Positions 1 through 11,689 of a stretch of 64,000 bases of DNA are shown here, in pieces. The stretch spans positions 15,627,515-15,691,514 of the forward strand of contig OU744726.1 in NCBI GenBank assembly GCA_916613615.1, in the 5' to 3' direction. The translations under genes and the position numbers were made by a program. Numbering within the stretch: position 1 is the first letter of the stretch; every line of letters begins with the position of its first letter. The DNA is from Steromphala cineraria (taxonomy: Eukaryota; Mollusca; Gastropoda; Trochida; Trochidae). The notes beneath the pieces are model-generated. The model did not search any database and was not told where the DNA came from. It saw only the letters and a program-made list of their open reading frames with translations.

Positions 1-1336
1 CCTGAGGATGATCTCCCCAGTCAGTCAAGGGAAGATCGTTAGTTCACCAGCTTGATGGATAAATAAGTGAAACTTAATAATAAAGGTAAATGGGAAGCTC
101 CACTTCATTCAAGTATGACAAGTCAAATCTTTCTGACAACCGAGAACAAGTACTTCAGAGAGCAAGGACACTCACAAACAGCTGCAGTTTACGTAAGAAT
201 CAACAAAAGCATCAATTACATGGCTAAGTTGTTGGAGAACCATCATGCTGAGATTGCTCTTACCTGTCAAGAGCATGACAACTCTTGGGACATTCCAATA
301 TTAGCCGTTTACCAAGCCAGACAAAATTAGAGTGGATTTTGATTCTCCATTCAAGTGTGACGGTGTATTACTCAACTCTCAGTTACTTAGTGGTCCTGAT
401 TTAATGAACAGCTTGCTTGATGTTTTGGTACGTTTTCGCAAAGATTCTGCTGCCATCAGGGCAGACATAGTCGAAGTCTGTGAGAGAGACTATTTAAGTT
501 TCTCTTCAATGACCCGACTCGAAAACTCATCGAATATTGAATAATGGTACATGTTTTCGGCAACGTATCCTCTCAATTAGTCGCTATGTTGTTAGCGCAA
601 GGTGGGGAGAAGAAATATGTACTGATACTTTGAAGAGAAGGACTTTTATGTTGATGACAGCATTACTTCCCTCCCATCTGTCAAGGAAGCAAACAGCTTG
701 TTTCAATATACTCATAACTCTCTACAATCTTCACAAGATAGTCTCCAACAGTGTTTCTGTGATGAAGTCATTCAACAATGATGACCTAGGCAAGGACATC
801 AAGGATCTTGATTTCAAGAAGGACATAATTCCTCTTCAACGTAGCCTAGGAATGATTGGGGATGTAAACCATGACATATTCACATTCAGAGTATCTCAAT
901 GTGATAAACCTTTCACCAAAAGAAATGTTTTGTCAGTTGTAAACAGCATTTTTGACACCCTAGGTTTTACAGCCCCAGTTGCTGTGGAGGGTAAACACAT
1001 TCTCCGTGATCTCATCTCTTCACGGGCTCAGTGGTGTGAAATACTTCCTCAAGAAGATTATCATCAATGGAACACATTCATGAAAGAAATCGCTTCTCAA
1101 TCTTCAACAAATCAAAATTCCAAGAACATTTCTTCAGTAGTCTCTCATATAAGACAATACATTTTTTTTCAGATGCCTCTGAAAATGTGATACGCTTATG
1201 TGCTAGAATCAAAAGTGAACATTTTGAACATTACGGCTTTGTGATGGGAAAAGCTAAAGTTGCCTCACGGCATGGTCACACCATACCACGTCTCGTACAA
1301 TAAATATTGTGTTGCTGTATTATGCGTGAACATTGC
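1..1336 (+). pseudogene. BEL/Pao retrotransposon pol, reverse transcriptase part (broken)
   Basis: Degenerate coding sequence of a BEL/Pao LTR retrotransposon polyprotein, readable from base 1 and so continuing upstream of the window. It shows the GKWEAPL block, the LDFDSPFKCDGV-like and GPDL.NSLL.VL.RFR segments of the Pao reverse transcriptase, and the catalytic YVDD box at 647-658. After that come the thumb and connection region (LGFTAPV..EGK, W.EILP) and the start of RNase H (KAKVA....TIPRL, then a frameshifted C.AVL.VNIA to about 1336). Stop codons near 40-66 and 538 and several frameshifts show it is dead. The coding sequence breaks at about 1336, where an unrelated element is inserted, and resumes at about 2105 in the same order. 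Family assignment rests on the order of the motifs. No LTR is visible in the window. Confidence 0.9.
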
Positions 1337-2104
1337 ATACATATACAGAACGTCATACGTGTTCATTTGGATCGTTTGTATTGAACGAGTAGATGTCATG
1401 GACGCGGAGGAACAATGAGTTCGAAGAACGAGTTGTTTCTCCGCGTCCATGACATCTTCGAGTTCAATACAAACGACCCAAATGCACACGTATGACGTTC
1501 TGTATTTATTATATACTCTCTTTTTAACCTTTTTAAAAGTAATTTTGTGTTTATTTTCTCATTACTTTGCGTAGTTAAACGTAAGAGGCAATTTTCTCAA
1601 GTGTGAAAACTAAATACAGTGATAAAAGTTTATCCTTAGTTATTATTTATAAAGTTCTGAATATGATAAACGTAAGTTCAGGATTCCGAGCGACGGGATC
1701 CTTTCAAACGACGTCACCATGGAAATGACGTCATAATCGTTGTAGGCTATGACGTCATAAGGGCCAAGTGTCGCTGGCGATGTTATCGGAGTTTTGTATA
1801 GGATTTCCTTTTTTATAGTGTTTTGCAGTTTCTTTACTAACGATAACACTAGTTTCTCACTATATCATTCTTCAATATCATATTAAAAAGTAGGTTTGTT
1901 ACCAATGCATTGAGATACGTCAAATCCGGTGTTCTAATTAGGAAAATGATTGACGTACGGAAAATTCCGAGAATTGCCGAAGCTTAAAAAAAGTAGAACC
2001 GGCAGGCGTGCAATACGGATTCTAGAGTGCAATACGGAATTTGAAGACGTATTCCGTATTGCACCCTTGTATTACTATCATAAGATTACATGAGTATATA
2101 ATAA
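1337..2104. mobile_element. Dispersed element with CRE cluster, copy 1 (inserted in BEL/Pao)
   Basis: A block of about 768 bp that interrupts the RNase H reading frame of the BEL/Pao element and is repeated, in the same orientation, at 31043-31886. The left end is a large imperfect inverted repeat (about 1344-1505; arms share GTTCAATACAAACGA and CGCGTCCATGACATC). Near the right end is a hairpin around 2030-2065 (GCAATACGGAAT against ATTCCGTATTGC). The middle carries two perfect TGACGTCA palindromes (1726-1733 and 1750-1757) and a third ACGTCACC site (1711-1718). No coding capacity is seen. Ends are set by where homology to copy 2 begins (ATACATATACAGAACG) and stops (near AATAAA). The class is unknown; it is probably a non-autonomous DNA element. 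Confidence 0.75.
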
Positions 2105-3110
2105 ACTATTGGACGTCAACTGGATATCCCTATGGCTGCCTTTCAGTTTAATACTGATAGTAAGATAGTGCTGGGATACATCACAAACACCAAAAAGCGA
2201 TTCTCTGTGTACATATCAAATAGGGTACAGAAAATCCTAAAGCATTCTTATCCCTCACAGTGAAAGTACATTAACACAAAGCAAATCCAGCCGACTACGC
2301 TACACGACCAGCAACTCCAACTGCTCTTCAAAACGGTCCCTGACTTTTGGGTTCAAAACCTGAATCCAAGATTGACACTGTACCTGATGATGTTGCCTGT
2401 GACACCAATCCTTCATATAAAGACCAACGTCATAGCCACAAGTATAGGAACCTCACGTTATGAGAACTTATCTACATGGGACAGTCTCACTGGAGCTATC
2501 CGACTACTGAAACATGTAGTCACACGTCATGAATGTACTGAAGTTACAGAGGACACCTCAGACGCGCTTTATCCTCTCACCGACGCTGAAGTTGAACAGG
2601 AAGAAAAAATTGAACATCTCGCTGCAACGGAAACGCCATCTTCCTAAAAACAGCTCAATTATCTCTTTGAAGCCTTACTTGCATGTCTATGGCATGCCAA
2701 GGATTAGTGATAGGCTCAGAAACTCGCCCTTGACCTTTAATGAGGAATTTCTTCTGATCATTCCAGGAAACCACCATGTTGCAAAGCTGCTTGTACAGTA
2801 TCACCATACTAAAACCCATACTCTGACCAAGGGCGCCATCCGGGCAGCAGAACTCTGGATTACGGGATTGATATCATCCATCTTACATAATTGTGTCACA
2901 TGTCGCAAGTTAAGATGAAAAGAAGAATGTCAACTCATGTCTGATCTACCTGCAGACTGTGTTACGCCTAAACAACCTTCACGTACGTTGGCGTAGATAT
3001 CTTTGTACCTTCGAAAATTGTCACCTGACATACCCGAGGAGGCCAAGCAAATAGCAAAAGATTGTCTTTGTTGTTCACATGTCTCACAACCAGAGCCATT
3101 CATGTAATAG
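2105..3110 (+). pseudogene. BEL/Pao pol, RNase H to integrase (broken)
   Basis: Continuation of the same BEL/Pao element. It begins with LDIPMAAFQ and the RNase H block FNTDSKIVLGYI...RFSVYISNRVQ, followed by NPADYATRP (about 2280-2315). It then runs through the integrase zinc-finger region (LRNSPLTFNEEF.LIIPGNHHVAKLLV..HH, then ILHNCVTCRKLR at 2870-2918). A frameshifted start of the integrase core follows (YVGVDIF at about 2988, RGGQANSKR, LLFTCLTTRAIHV ending at 3105). Several frameshifts and an in-frame stop within the core inactivate it. The frame is cut at 3110 by a second insertion and resumes at 3865. Confidence 0.88.
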
Positions 3111-3864
3111 ATACATGATGACACAAGGGGTGTATACGAAATATCAGCGAGCTATCATCTCACGAGGGGGCGGAGCCCCCGAGTGAGTGATAGCAAGCTG
3201 ATATTTCGTATACGCCCCGTGTGTCAATCATGTATCTGTTTTATCTAATGGGAAACGTCTTGCGACCTTTCACCCGACATCAACACTCCGTGCATAATCA
3301 TCTTTTAGATCAGTCTGAAGAAATCGTCCAGCGACGAATGTCGGAATGATCCTTTTTCCTTCTTAAATTTGAAATGATAAATAGATGGTTTTTGGATGAC
3401 CTGGCCTTCTCTCATCTAAGCAGGCATATGCAACTTGTATTTACTAAAATAAGGTAACACTATTTTTTTCTGAAGATGTATTTCATTTAATTGGATATGT
3501 AAGTTTTACAACCAGTGCTCTAAATTTCATGAATTGTTTGTTTTCACCGAATTACTTTGGTCCTTTTCGTAAATTATTTGTGATAGTGGTTAACTTTTAA
3601 TGAACGAAAAGTTCTGCCACCGAATTTCTTTGATCTTGGCCTACATGTTTGAATTTGCAACAATGTTGAACTTTCTCAAGGTCGTCGGCCAGATATTGCT
3701 AGCTCCGCCCTCAAGCTGCCTCTCTCCTTCATGATTGTCGAATAAGCATGTCGGAAATAACTGTGGTAATATTTTCGTGACGTAATAGATATCAGCTCGA
3801 GTTTTCTTGGTACATGATTTACCATTGCGAAAAGATCAAAGGAAAATATGCCGCCCATTGGATA
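3111..3864. mobile_element. 0.75-kb insertion with one palindromic end (in BEL/Pao integrase)
   Basis: The integrase frame reads ...TRAIHVI up to 3110 and continues EVIEEMTTSYF from 3869, so about 754 bp are foreign. The pentamer AATAG flanks both sides (3106-3110 and 3865-3869), a plausible 5-bp target duplication. The left end is a long imperfect palindrome (3109-3237): arms of about 50 bp read AGATACATGAT..ACAC and GTGTGTCAATCATGTATCT around a GC-rich hairpin GGGGGCGGAGCCCCC. The remaining 620 bp show no coding sequence. It resembles foldback MITEs but only one end is palindromic. The boundaries are firm because the host frame shows them; the class is not known. Confidence 0.65.
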
Positions 3865-4560
3865 AATAGAGGTTATTGAGGAGATGACAACTTCTTATTT
3901 TATAAATGGTCTTCAACGTTTGAGGAAATGTCACACTGTTCCGTTCAGATTGTAGAACCAATTTTTGGGTGCCACAGATAGGTACCAGCAAGTGAATGTG
4001 AAATCGTTTCTTGACTATCAGCGCGGTGATTCTTTAATCCTCCCCGTTCCCCACATATGGGAGCGCATAATTGGTGTTGCAAGGCACATATTGAACAACG
4101 TGATGATTGATGTTGTCCCAGGAAAATTGACGCGTCAAGTATTAGTGACATTTATGGCCGAAGTATGCGCAATTGTGAAACCGAGACCAATAGTCCCTGT
4201 GTCACTGATCTGGACCCATTTATTCTCAGCCCTTGACGCTTCTCACAGGGAAGATGAATCATGTTACTGAACCCATGAAAGGCTGTACTGACACTATCCA
4301 ACATCTCTATAAGAGACAATGGAAGCAAGTTTAACAGTTGGCAGACACCTTTTGGAGCAAATGGCGCACACAGTTTCTCCAAGGTTTACAAGCCTGAACG
4401 AAGAGTAGACATAACATTTGTGAAGGTGACATAACTGTAAAAAGAAACTTATGGCCAATTGGTCGCATAGTAAGTGTCACCAAAAGTGCAGATGAAAGAG
4501 TAGGATAAGCAACAGTAAGTGTGAACTCACTCAATATGCGAGACCGTCGACAAAGTTAGT
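3865..4560 (+). pseudogene. BEL/Pao pol, integrase C-terminal part (broken)
   Basis: Last recognisable part of the BEL/Pao element. It contains the end of the integrase core (EVIEEMTTSYFINGLQRLR, then GATD), the WERIIGVARHILNNV block at about 4048-4100, LT..VL.TFMAEV.AIV..RP..PVS at 4125-4200, and the C-terminal block with LADTFWSKWRTQFLQ (about 4338-4385), EGDI.V and WPIGRIVSVTKSADERV (4420-4502). Stops and frameshifts separate these pieces. No LTR was recognised after 4560. Confidence 0.85.
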
Positions 4561-4621
4561 GATTTTCTTACTTCTTCAAGTACAAAGAGACACTGGTCAA
4601 GAGACGTTATTTCATCATCAA

Positions 4622-4885
4622 ATCGTTCTCTCAAAGCCGAGATAGATCAAGTCATCTTTGTTCAAATTAGCAGAGTTTGAATTAGAATAGTAGAATTGGA
4701 GACATGTCTGAATGGATGCAATCAAAGTTAGTTTTGCAATCAACGACGCTTTCTTAAGATCATTTTGGCTACTGAATAATGGCAAAGTTATTTTTATCTG
4801 AACCACCCTTTCCATGCGAGAAGCGTGGTCCTGTGCTAAAAAAATCAAATGGATTATGGTGCAAATGGAATTCGAACAACAATGA
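4622..4885 (+). mobile_element. MITE family A, copy 1
   Basis: Diverged member of a short non-autonomous DNA element present five times in the window. Shared segments are AGATCAAGTCAT at the left end, a middle TCATTTTGGCT.CTGAAT, and CCTTTCCATGCGAGAAGCGT followed by TTGTCATTTGCTAAA-like sequence. It sits right behind the last BEL/Pao coding block. The best copy, at 55785-56105, shows the family's terminal inverted repeats of about 50 bp. Confidence 0.6.
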
Positions 4886-5009
4886 AGGTTGAATCAACAC
4901 ATTTTTAGGCATAATCAGTCATTTTTTAAGAATCTACCATAATAAACAAACTTGGGGATAGAACAAAGTTTGAATAAGAACATGCAATTTAAATTTTCAG
5001 AATAAAAAT

Positions 5010-6580
5010 GTTAATTTAAATTATTATTATTTTTTTAATTTCCCATATGATGTTTACATGAACATATTTATAATGATACAGAGTTCATAGTTCAATAAAG
5101 ATCCCATATGATGTTTACATGAACATATTCATAATGATACAGAGTTCATAGTTCAATAAAGATCCCATATGATGTTTACATGTACATATTTATTATGATA
5201 CAGACTTCATATTTCCATAAAGATCCCATGTGATGTTTACATGTACATATTGATAATGATACAGATTTCTTATTTCCATAAAGATACAGATAACTGATTG
5301 TTAATATCACACCATGTCTAAATTACAGATAAACAAATGCAAGGTTATTTATATTTCTTAACTTAGATATACCTCCATTTCAGCAAATAAAGTGTGAAAA
5401 GAGGACCAGAATGAAAAAAATTTGGGCTGGTTGTTATTTGTAAATGCAATATATTTACATGCCAAATAATGTTTATATAATTCCTTTTGAATGTATCCAA
5501 AGGTGGGTTTGTTACCTTTTCTACTCATACTATAGATTATTTGTTTCACAAGTACACAAATGATATTTAGTGGGTAATTATTTTTACCCTTAAAACCGAA
5601 CATGATTTTTATTGGTATTAATTCAATATTTCCTTCAGCTAACTTTCCCAACCATTCTGTTAACTCCTTCCACACTTTTCTCACATGAATACAATCACAT
5701 AATAAGTGAATAATACTCTCAGGCATCTGTTTACAAAGAGAACACAATGGTGAATCTATATATCCATTCTTATACAAAAATGTATTAGCAGTCAAAATAT
5801 TTTGAGCTATCTTGTATTGAAACCATTTCAAATTTACACTTTGTGTACATCTATTAGGCATCATGTTGATGTTTTCCCATTCATTTTGTGTAAACTCCTT
5901 ATCAAATATTTCCGCCCATTTCAATTGGCCAGAAGTTTAACAAAAATAAACTTGGATAGTATTTGATAGAATTGTTTACTATTGTCCAATTTTGATATGT
6001 TAAATGGAAGAATTGGGAAGGAGTGTATTTTTTCATTTTGAATGAATGTGAAGTTCTTCTTTTTCAAATATTGAAGTACAGATCTCCTGATATCTTCGAA
6101 TGTGAGAAAATCTATGCTTATATCATATTTATTCTTAAATTGTTCAAGATACAAAACATTACCTCCTTTTTCTAATATATTTCTCAAATAAAAAATTTCA
6201 TCCCCCTCCCCCCCCCCCCCCAGTTTTTGTTAGAAATAACATTACCACCAATCATGATATTACTATTATAACAAATTGACTGGTTTAAAACTCTATCAAG
6301 GTCTTTCTCGTATTGATAACATATCGTTAAATAATCAGCCCATGCTTTAATAACATCCTGCCAGAATCTATTTGATATAGTAGGCAACATACAGTTGCTA
6401 ATATAAGTACCATCAGCAAGCCAAAGTCACTGATAATTTAGGATGTATACTGTAGCATTTTTACTCCATATAGAGTTGTTTTTTAGCAATCTTTTAAACC
6501 ATAAAAGTTTTTGAGATTTTATTATATTACTTGATATTGGAACATTAATTCCACCGTTTTAAAAAATGTTTGATTTCAAA
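5010..6580 (-). mobile_element. L1/Tx1-like LINE, 3' end with minisatellite in the 3' UTR
   Basis: The minus strand encodes the C-terminal part of a LINE ORF2. From about 6560 down it reads the post-RT region (a GGINVPI block, then LLWFKRLLKNNSIWS), then FWQDVIKAWADY (6330-6375). It ends with a Cys-His zinc-knuckle-like motif C-x2-C-x8-H-x4-C (PLCSLCKQMPESIIHLLCDC, around 5690-5750), with the stop at 5358. A C-rich run at 6204-6222 and frameshifts at about 6185 and 5925 break the frame. Between the stop and an A-rich tail (about 5010-5040 on the minus strand) lies a 61-bp tandem repeat, so the repeat belongs to the 3' UTR. The family call rests on similarity of layout to the sense copy at 11690-15455. 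Confidence 0.8.
5042..5285. repeat. 61-bp minisatellite, 4 copies
   Basis: Four head-to-tail copies with an exact 61-bp period start at 5042, 5103, 5164 and 5225, each beginning CCCATATGATGTTTACATG or a close variant. Copies 1 and 2 are nearly identical; copies 3 and 4 carry shared changes (ACATGTACATAT, TTTCCATAAAGAT), so the array grew in two steps. Confidence 0.95.
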
Positions 6581-9500
6581 GATAGCCACCCTTTAAAAAA
6601 TTTAAAAGATTTATTTTTCAGTGATTATTTTTGGTTAGAGTCTCATAAAAATATTTCTACTCATCATAACAATACCGTCGAGTATTCAATGACTATGTTG
6701 GTATCTTGTCTATCAATTAGCACTATTTAAAAAAATACGAGCCACATTTGATCTGAAACTTTGACCCTCTAAGAGTAGGGACAGGAAACAGGACACATCG
6801 ACCATTTTAACGTGTGGTGCAATTATTATTCAATTTTATCGCAAAACTATACATTATAATCTTAGATGAATCTTTTCACTTGCTGAACATCTCGCCTAAT
6901 TTTTCGAATTCCATCCAATCTTTGACCACTGACCCTCCCATTAACACCACCCCTGTTTCTATTAATTATAGATCGAGGTTAACACTAATATCTTTATTTC
7001 GTTCAAATTTGAATTGAAGGTTTATTTCAACATATGAAAACGATTTATGAGTGCAAAAGTCCAGGTTTTGAAATTCAATTTTTATCATATTGTCCACACC
7101 AAGGTTTGAACCCCAGTGATTCAGCCTGCCGAAACAGGCAGAATATTCCCCGGCACTATCAGTGATAAACGCTATCGGCAATAGCTGACATTAGTTTCAA
7201 ACAACACTTTGCTCTACTCCTAAGAAATGCCTGTTTTAACCAGCTTGCATAACCATCTTCAAGAACGTTTATGTGAAAAAATTATATTTGGTTTAGTGTT
7301 TAATAAGGATATTAAATAATATATTCTTTTCTTAAAATCAAAGTTATCAAGCATGTAAATCAAACATATGTAATTACCAAACTATGATTTCAGTTAATAT
7401 TCGCTTCACACATACGTAACGTGTATCCCGTCTAAATATGGCTGCGTCAAGATGCATTTGCAGGGGCTTGATTAGATTTGAAGCTATACATTTAGTCGTG
7501 ATTGGATATGTAATTTCATTGCTATCACTCTGACATTATGCATCGGCGCCGGGGATATATCTCTCAACAATTTAACTTAATAAAATATGTATCATACATG
7601 TATCTGGGTTTCCTTTATACGAGCATTACAGCAATGAGATAGAAATGTTAGTAAATATTAGACTCACAGGTGACGTTTCTTGAATACTAATATGGCTTGA
7701 CAGATGTTTGTATAACAGTGTACTAATATTAGTATCACATTTATGTTATTTATATAATTTATGTCGGTGATAAAAAGGCATTCATATTAAAGGAAATACA
7801 GCATAAATACCACTTACATATACACTTTTATGCTTCTATTCGATGCATGGCATTTTTGTTTGAAAGTAATTGGTTTATATGAAACATATTTACGAAAGTG
7901 GTTTTTATTATTCGGGCACGAAAAACATTAGTTTCTCATTAAAAAAACAACCATATATATAAGCACGATTCGTACTCAAGACTGATTTGATAATTTATGG
8001 ATGATATTGAATTTAAAAAAATTCAAACAAGTCCAACGTAAAATATGTGTGTTTCACATTCTGATGATTCAACTTATATAAGTTGAACATGACTTTACAA
8101 TAATATAAAATTAGGGGAACAGTCTTGAAAAGGTAATGATTAATCATAATGTAGAGAGACAAACAAGATTAATAGAAAATTTGTCATCAATGTAAACTTT
8201 GAAAACACATTTCATTACCACTTTTTAAATCAAAAATAGATACATAAACAGTAAAGGTTCCAGTTAGCTCCTCTAAAGATTTCGACTTCAGCATTCCTTC
8301 AAACCGTCTAACGCAATATGATACATTTTTGAGCGACAGATTGGAATGATTTTAAGTACGCTTCCCCTAGTTCTTATATATTTATCGTAGTACATGAAGA
8401 TATAGAAAGTTTATTCCCGTTAAATAGACAATGGATTTGAATAAAGAAAACCATTATGACTGAAAGCGATTACTTCTGAGAACCTTTCGTGGCACTAGTC
8501 TACTACATGACAACAATTCTTTGTTCTGATGAGGCTCAACAGCTTTCGACAGATTTCATTATTACGTTTTGTGAACCTTGTAGTTTATTTTCTAAATGTG
8601 TTCTATTCATTTCAAATGTATTTGTTGCAGTTCCTGTGAGGTGTTTGTCTCAAGATAATTAGTTCTGAGTTCACGTTGATTTGCTGATAATTCATAACAA
8701 TAGTTCCCAAAACAAAGAGGTTCCCTAAGTGTGTTACGTTGCGTTTCGACTGACACTTAAATAAAGCCCATGCAATGGACGCGCCGTGGGAGAAAATCAT
8801 CATGGCGGCTACAGGGCTAAGCATGTTTTAACATGGGGATGTCTCCAAACAGTCGTTTATGAGTATTTCTTAAAATTTTCAGCGGGGTACAGTGAACATA
8901 AACATCTCAAATCTCATAGAAAAGCTTCTATTGCTCTTGAAAATTAGCGTTACTAGGCAACATGTAAACAATAGCTATAGGGGAAATGCATTTCTAACAT
9001 CTACATTTCTTTAAATATTCGTTGTTAATATCACCAATTTTACAGAAAGATGTAACGATTACTTGTACCAAACGACCAAGATGAAACCTGATCGTAAATT
9101 TTAAAGATTCCATGGTTTTGAATAAAATCTACAAAGTATGATTTAAAAGACGCGCTGACGTGGACATTTTACCATTGGGCAAATTCACATATTTGTGATC
9201 TTGAACATGTCAACTCTTGACAGTGTTTTATTCGAGATTATCATTTTAAACCATCTGGTTACATCAGTCCATATTGTTGCATTGTCAAATGGAATAACGA
9301 AAGTACCACAATAATATAGATAAGAATGTCATGACCGAATGTTAAAGACTAATAGATTAAAATGATTACCATTTTCACAAATACCGAATCAAAACACCTC
9401 GAACATATACACATTTTAATTCATCAATATTGATAGACAGGGGCAAAATGTATTGATTTTATTAATTTTTTTGTGTTTTTTTTCTACTTTCGAAACCCTT

Positions 9501-10285
9501 TACTTACACAATATTCGATAAAATGCATTAAGACGCATCATGTCCAAATGACATTGTAAATATTGTATCTGTGGAAATAGATTTTAAATGATGATTTCTT
9601 GTATTATGATAAGGTCATAAGCATTTAAGAAAACAAAGAAAGAATTGTTTGTATTGCTCATGGTTGATTCTACGTCTTCACAGAGACTCCACCGATCTCT
9701 CATGTTTGAATTATTATTCAATTATCCTGTAGTTTGTATTTTTTAAAGTTCAAAGCAAGTTCCCTATTGAAAGCTGAGAGTCAAATGATAACGAATGATA
9801 AGTATATTTCAGATGGGAACGATTTTATTTGACTTGTTTTAAAGTCCTCGTTAAAACCAATAAAATATAGCAAACATATTCGCCTTCATCAGTATTTGGT
9901 AAGTAGGCCTGCACAATTTATCAAAGATCAATTAGTCAAGGGATTCTTTATAGCTGATAGAGGAATCCAATTTGTAATGGTATTAAACACAAAGTGTCAC
10001 GACATGATGCTGTAGAGTTCTAAATATAGGTCACATACATTCCGGAATGTTGTGTAAAGTTCAGTCACAAACTACAATTAGAAGAGGTCCATCTCACTAT
10101 TCACGATACAGATGGGACATTTCTAGACCTATATATATCTATCTTATATTATTAAAACAAATGCACGTGTGACACATAAACACGATAACCACAAAACAAT
10201 CTTATAAAATGTTCAAATATTGATTTGTATCATACTCATAACACTCTCCAACTTACGGGGAAAAAACTTCTTGTTGTACATGTAG
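6581..10285. other. Noncoding stretch, no gene recognised
   Basis: AT-rich DNA with only short chance frames. A tRNA-like or SINE-like scrap may lie at about 7090-7200 (antisense GGTTCAAACC box with a CTGCCTG/CAGGC stem). An X-box-like sequence GTTACTAGGCAAC lies at 8949-8961. No coding sequence with family resemblance was found on either strand. Confidence 0.5.
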
Positions 10286-10422
10286 TACCGGGGTTTTCCG
10301 AAAGCAAGCCCTCTCATGTTTCCGAATATAAGCCCAGGCTTCTATTTAGTCCCAAAGTTCAGTTGTCAAAAACCCTATTTTCCGTATAGAAGCCCTGGGC
10401 TTGCTTTCGGAAAACCCCGGTA
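10286..10422. mobile_element. Foldback MITE with TACCGGGGTTTTCC ends
   Basis: A 137-bp unit whose ends are perfect inverted repeats of about 27 bp: TACCGGGGTTTTCCGAAAGC at 10286 and its complement ending at 10422. A second internal pair lies around AAGCCCAGG/CCTGGGCTT. It has no coding capacity. The layout is that of a MITE. Confidence 0.78.
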
Positions 10423-11689
10423 ATGATAGAGTAATTGAGATTTTAAAAAATATGCTACAAACACACGAAACTTTTAATGACAATACAAACATACAACATC
10501 ATATATGATACATTCTACGCTCTGGAAAGTGCATCTGCACAAGCATTGTCGTTACCCTCAAGATTGAACCTTTGCAAAGTTATACTACACCTCATATGCC
10601 TTGATTCTTTATTTAGTGAAGAAAGGTCAAGGATTTGTGGCCCATAAAGATCTTCAACTCTTTGAGTACCTACGAATGCTTCAATGTGCTATAAAGTTAA
10701 CAAAATACCTAAAGTATATTTTTCAATATTTAAATAGTTTCTTTGCTGTTGTAATATTCCTGGAAACGTAGGAAACTGGCTGATCAATACATACATGTAA
10801 CAATATTCAAAGAGGCCACTTGATTATCCATGACGAAGTAAACTGATGCAAAAAAATTCAAACATTACACTTTTTGGCAATATCCTGATCTGATTTAGAG
10901 CTAACACAATAGGAATCATTTGAAAGAAACGCTCTTAAAATGCACGTAGAATGACTTCTCAATTCATAAAGTTTTGATTAACAAGAATCCGATTTATACA
11001 TTTAATGAAAACATATAATAAATGTATACATTGAATTTTGTAAAATATGATAAACATGAGAATTACTCGCTGTATGTCTATGAATTGTAAAAACAAACTT
11101 AAATACGATATATTTCTCAGAATCGGACGAACTGTGTAAAAGAAATGATTGAAAAGTTATTTCTTAATACAATCCCTTAATACGTGCAATAGTTTGTTAG
11201 ATTGAGCAAAATGCGATGTTAAACTGTTTGTTGTGTATAACTACTCAGTAGTTTTAATTGAACACGTACTTTGTATCGTTTAAAATAGTCACTTTGCTCA
11301 TCGATTTTTGTTTTTACACCCAAACTATTACAGGCAATGTTGGATTCATTAACCAATTTGCTTGTCCCAGGCATTATAAAGTGGACTCTTGGTTATTTTA
11401 TATCATTACGTATTATATGAGTATTTAATATGTATAAGATTAAGGCGCATATGCCAAAACAGTCCTGTTGGCATGGCAGATGTCAATTACTAAATGCGTA
11501 TTTCATATGCAGGTTTCATTGAAGGGTGAAAAACTTTAATGCTCTTCAATGGCAAATCGCACGTTGAAACCTATGATAATGAAGTAAAGGAGCAAACTAT
11601 TAAAATAATTATTCAGTGTTTGATAAAAGAGACAAAAATTGAAGTGACCCAGACTAAATTATACATGTGTTATATATCCAATATCAATT
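10423..11689. other. Noncoding stretch, nothing recognised
   Basis: AT-rich sequence without long frames, clear repeats or RNA genes visible to the eye. Confidence 0.5.

Noticed and set aside
5042..5285. CRISPR-like array
   Set aside because: The repeats are contiguous 61-bp units without spacers, in an animal genome next to a LINE.
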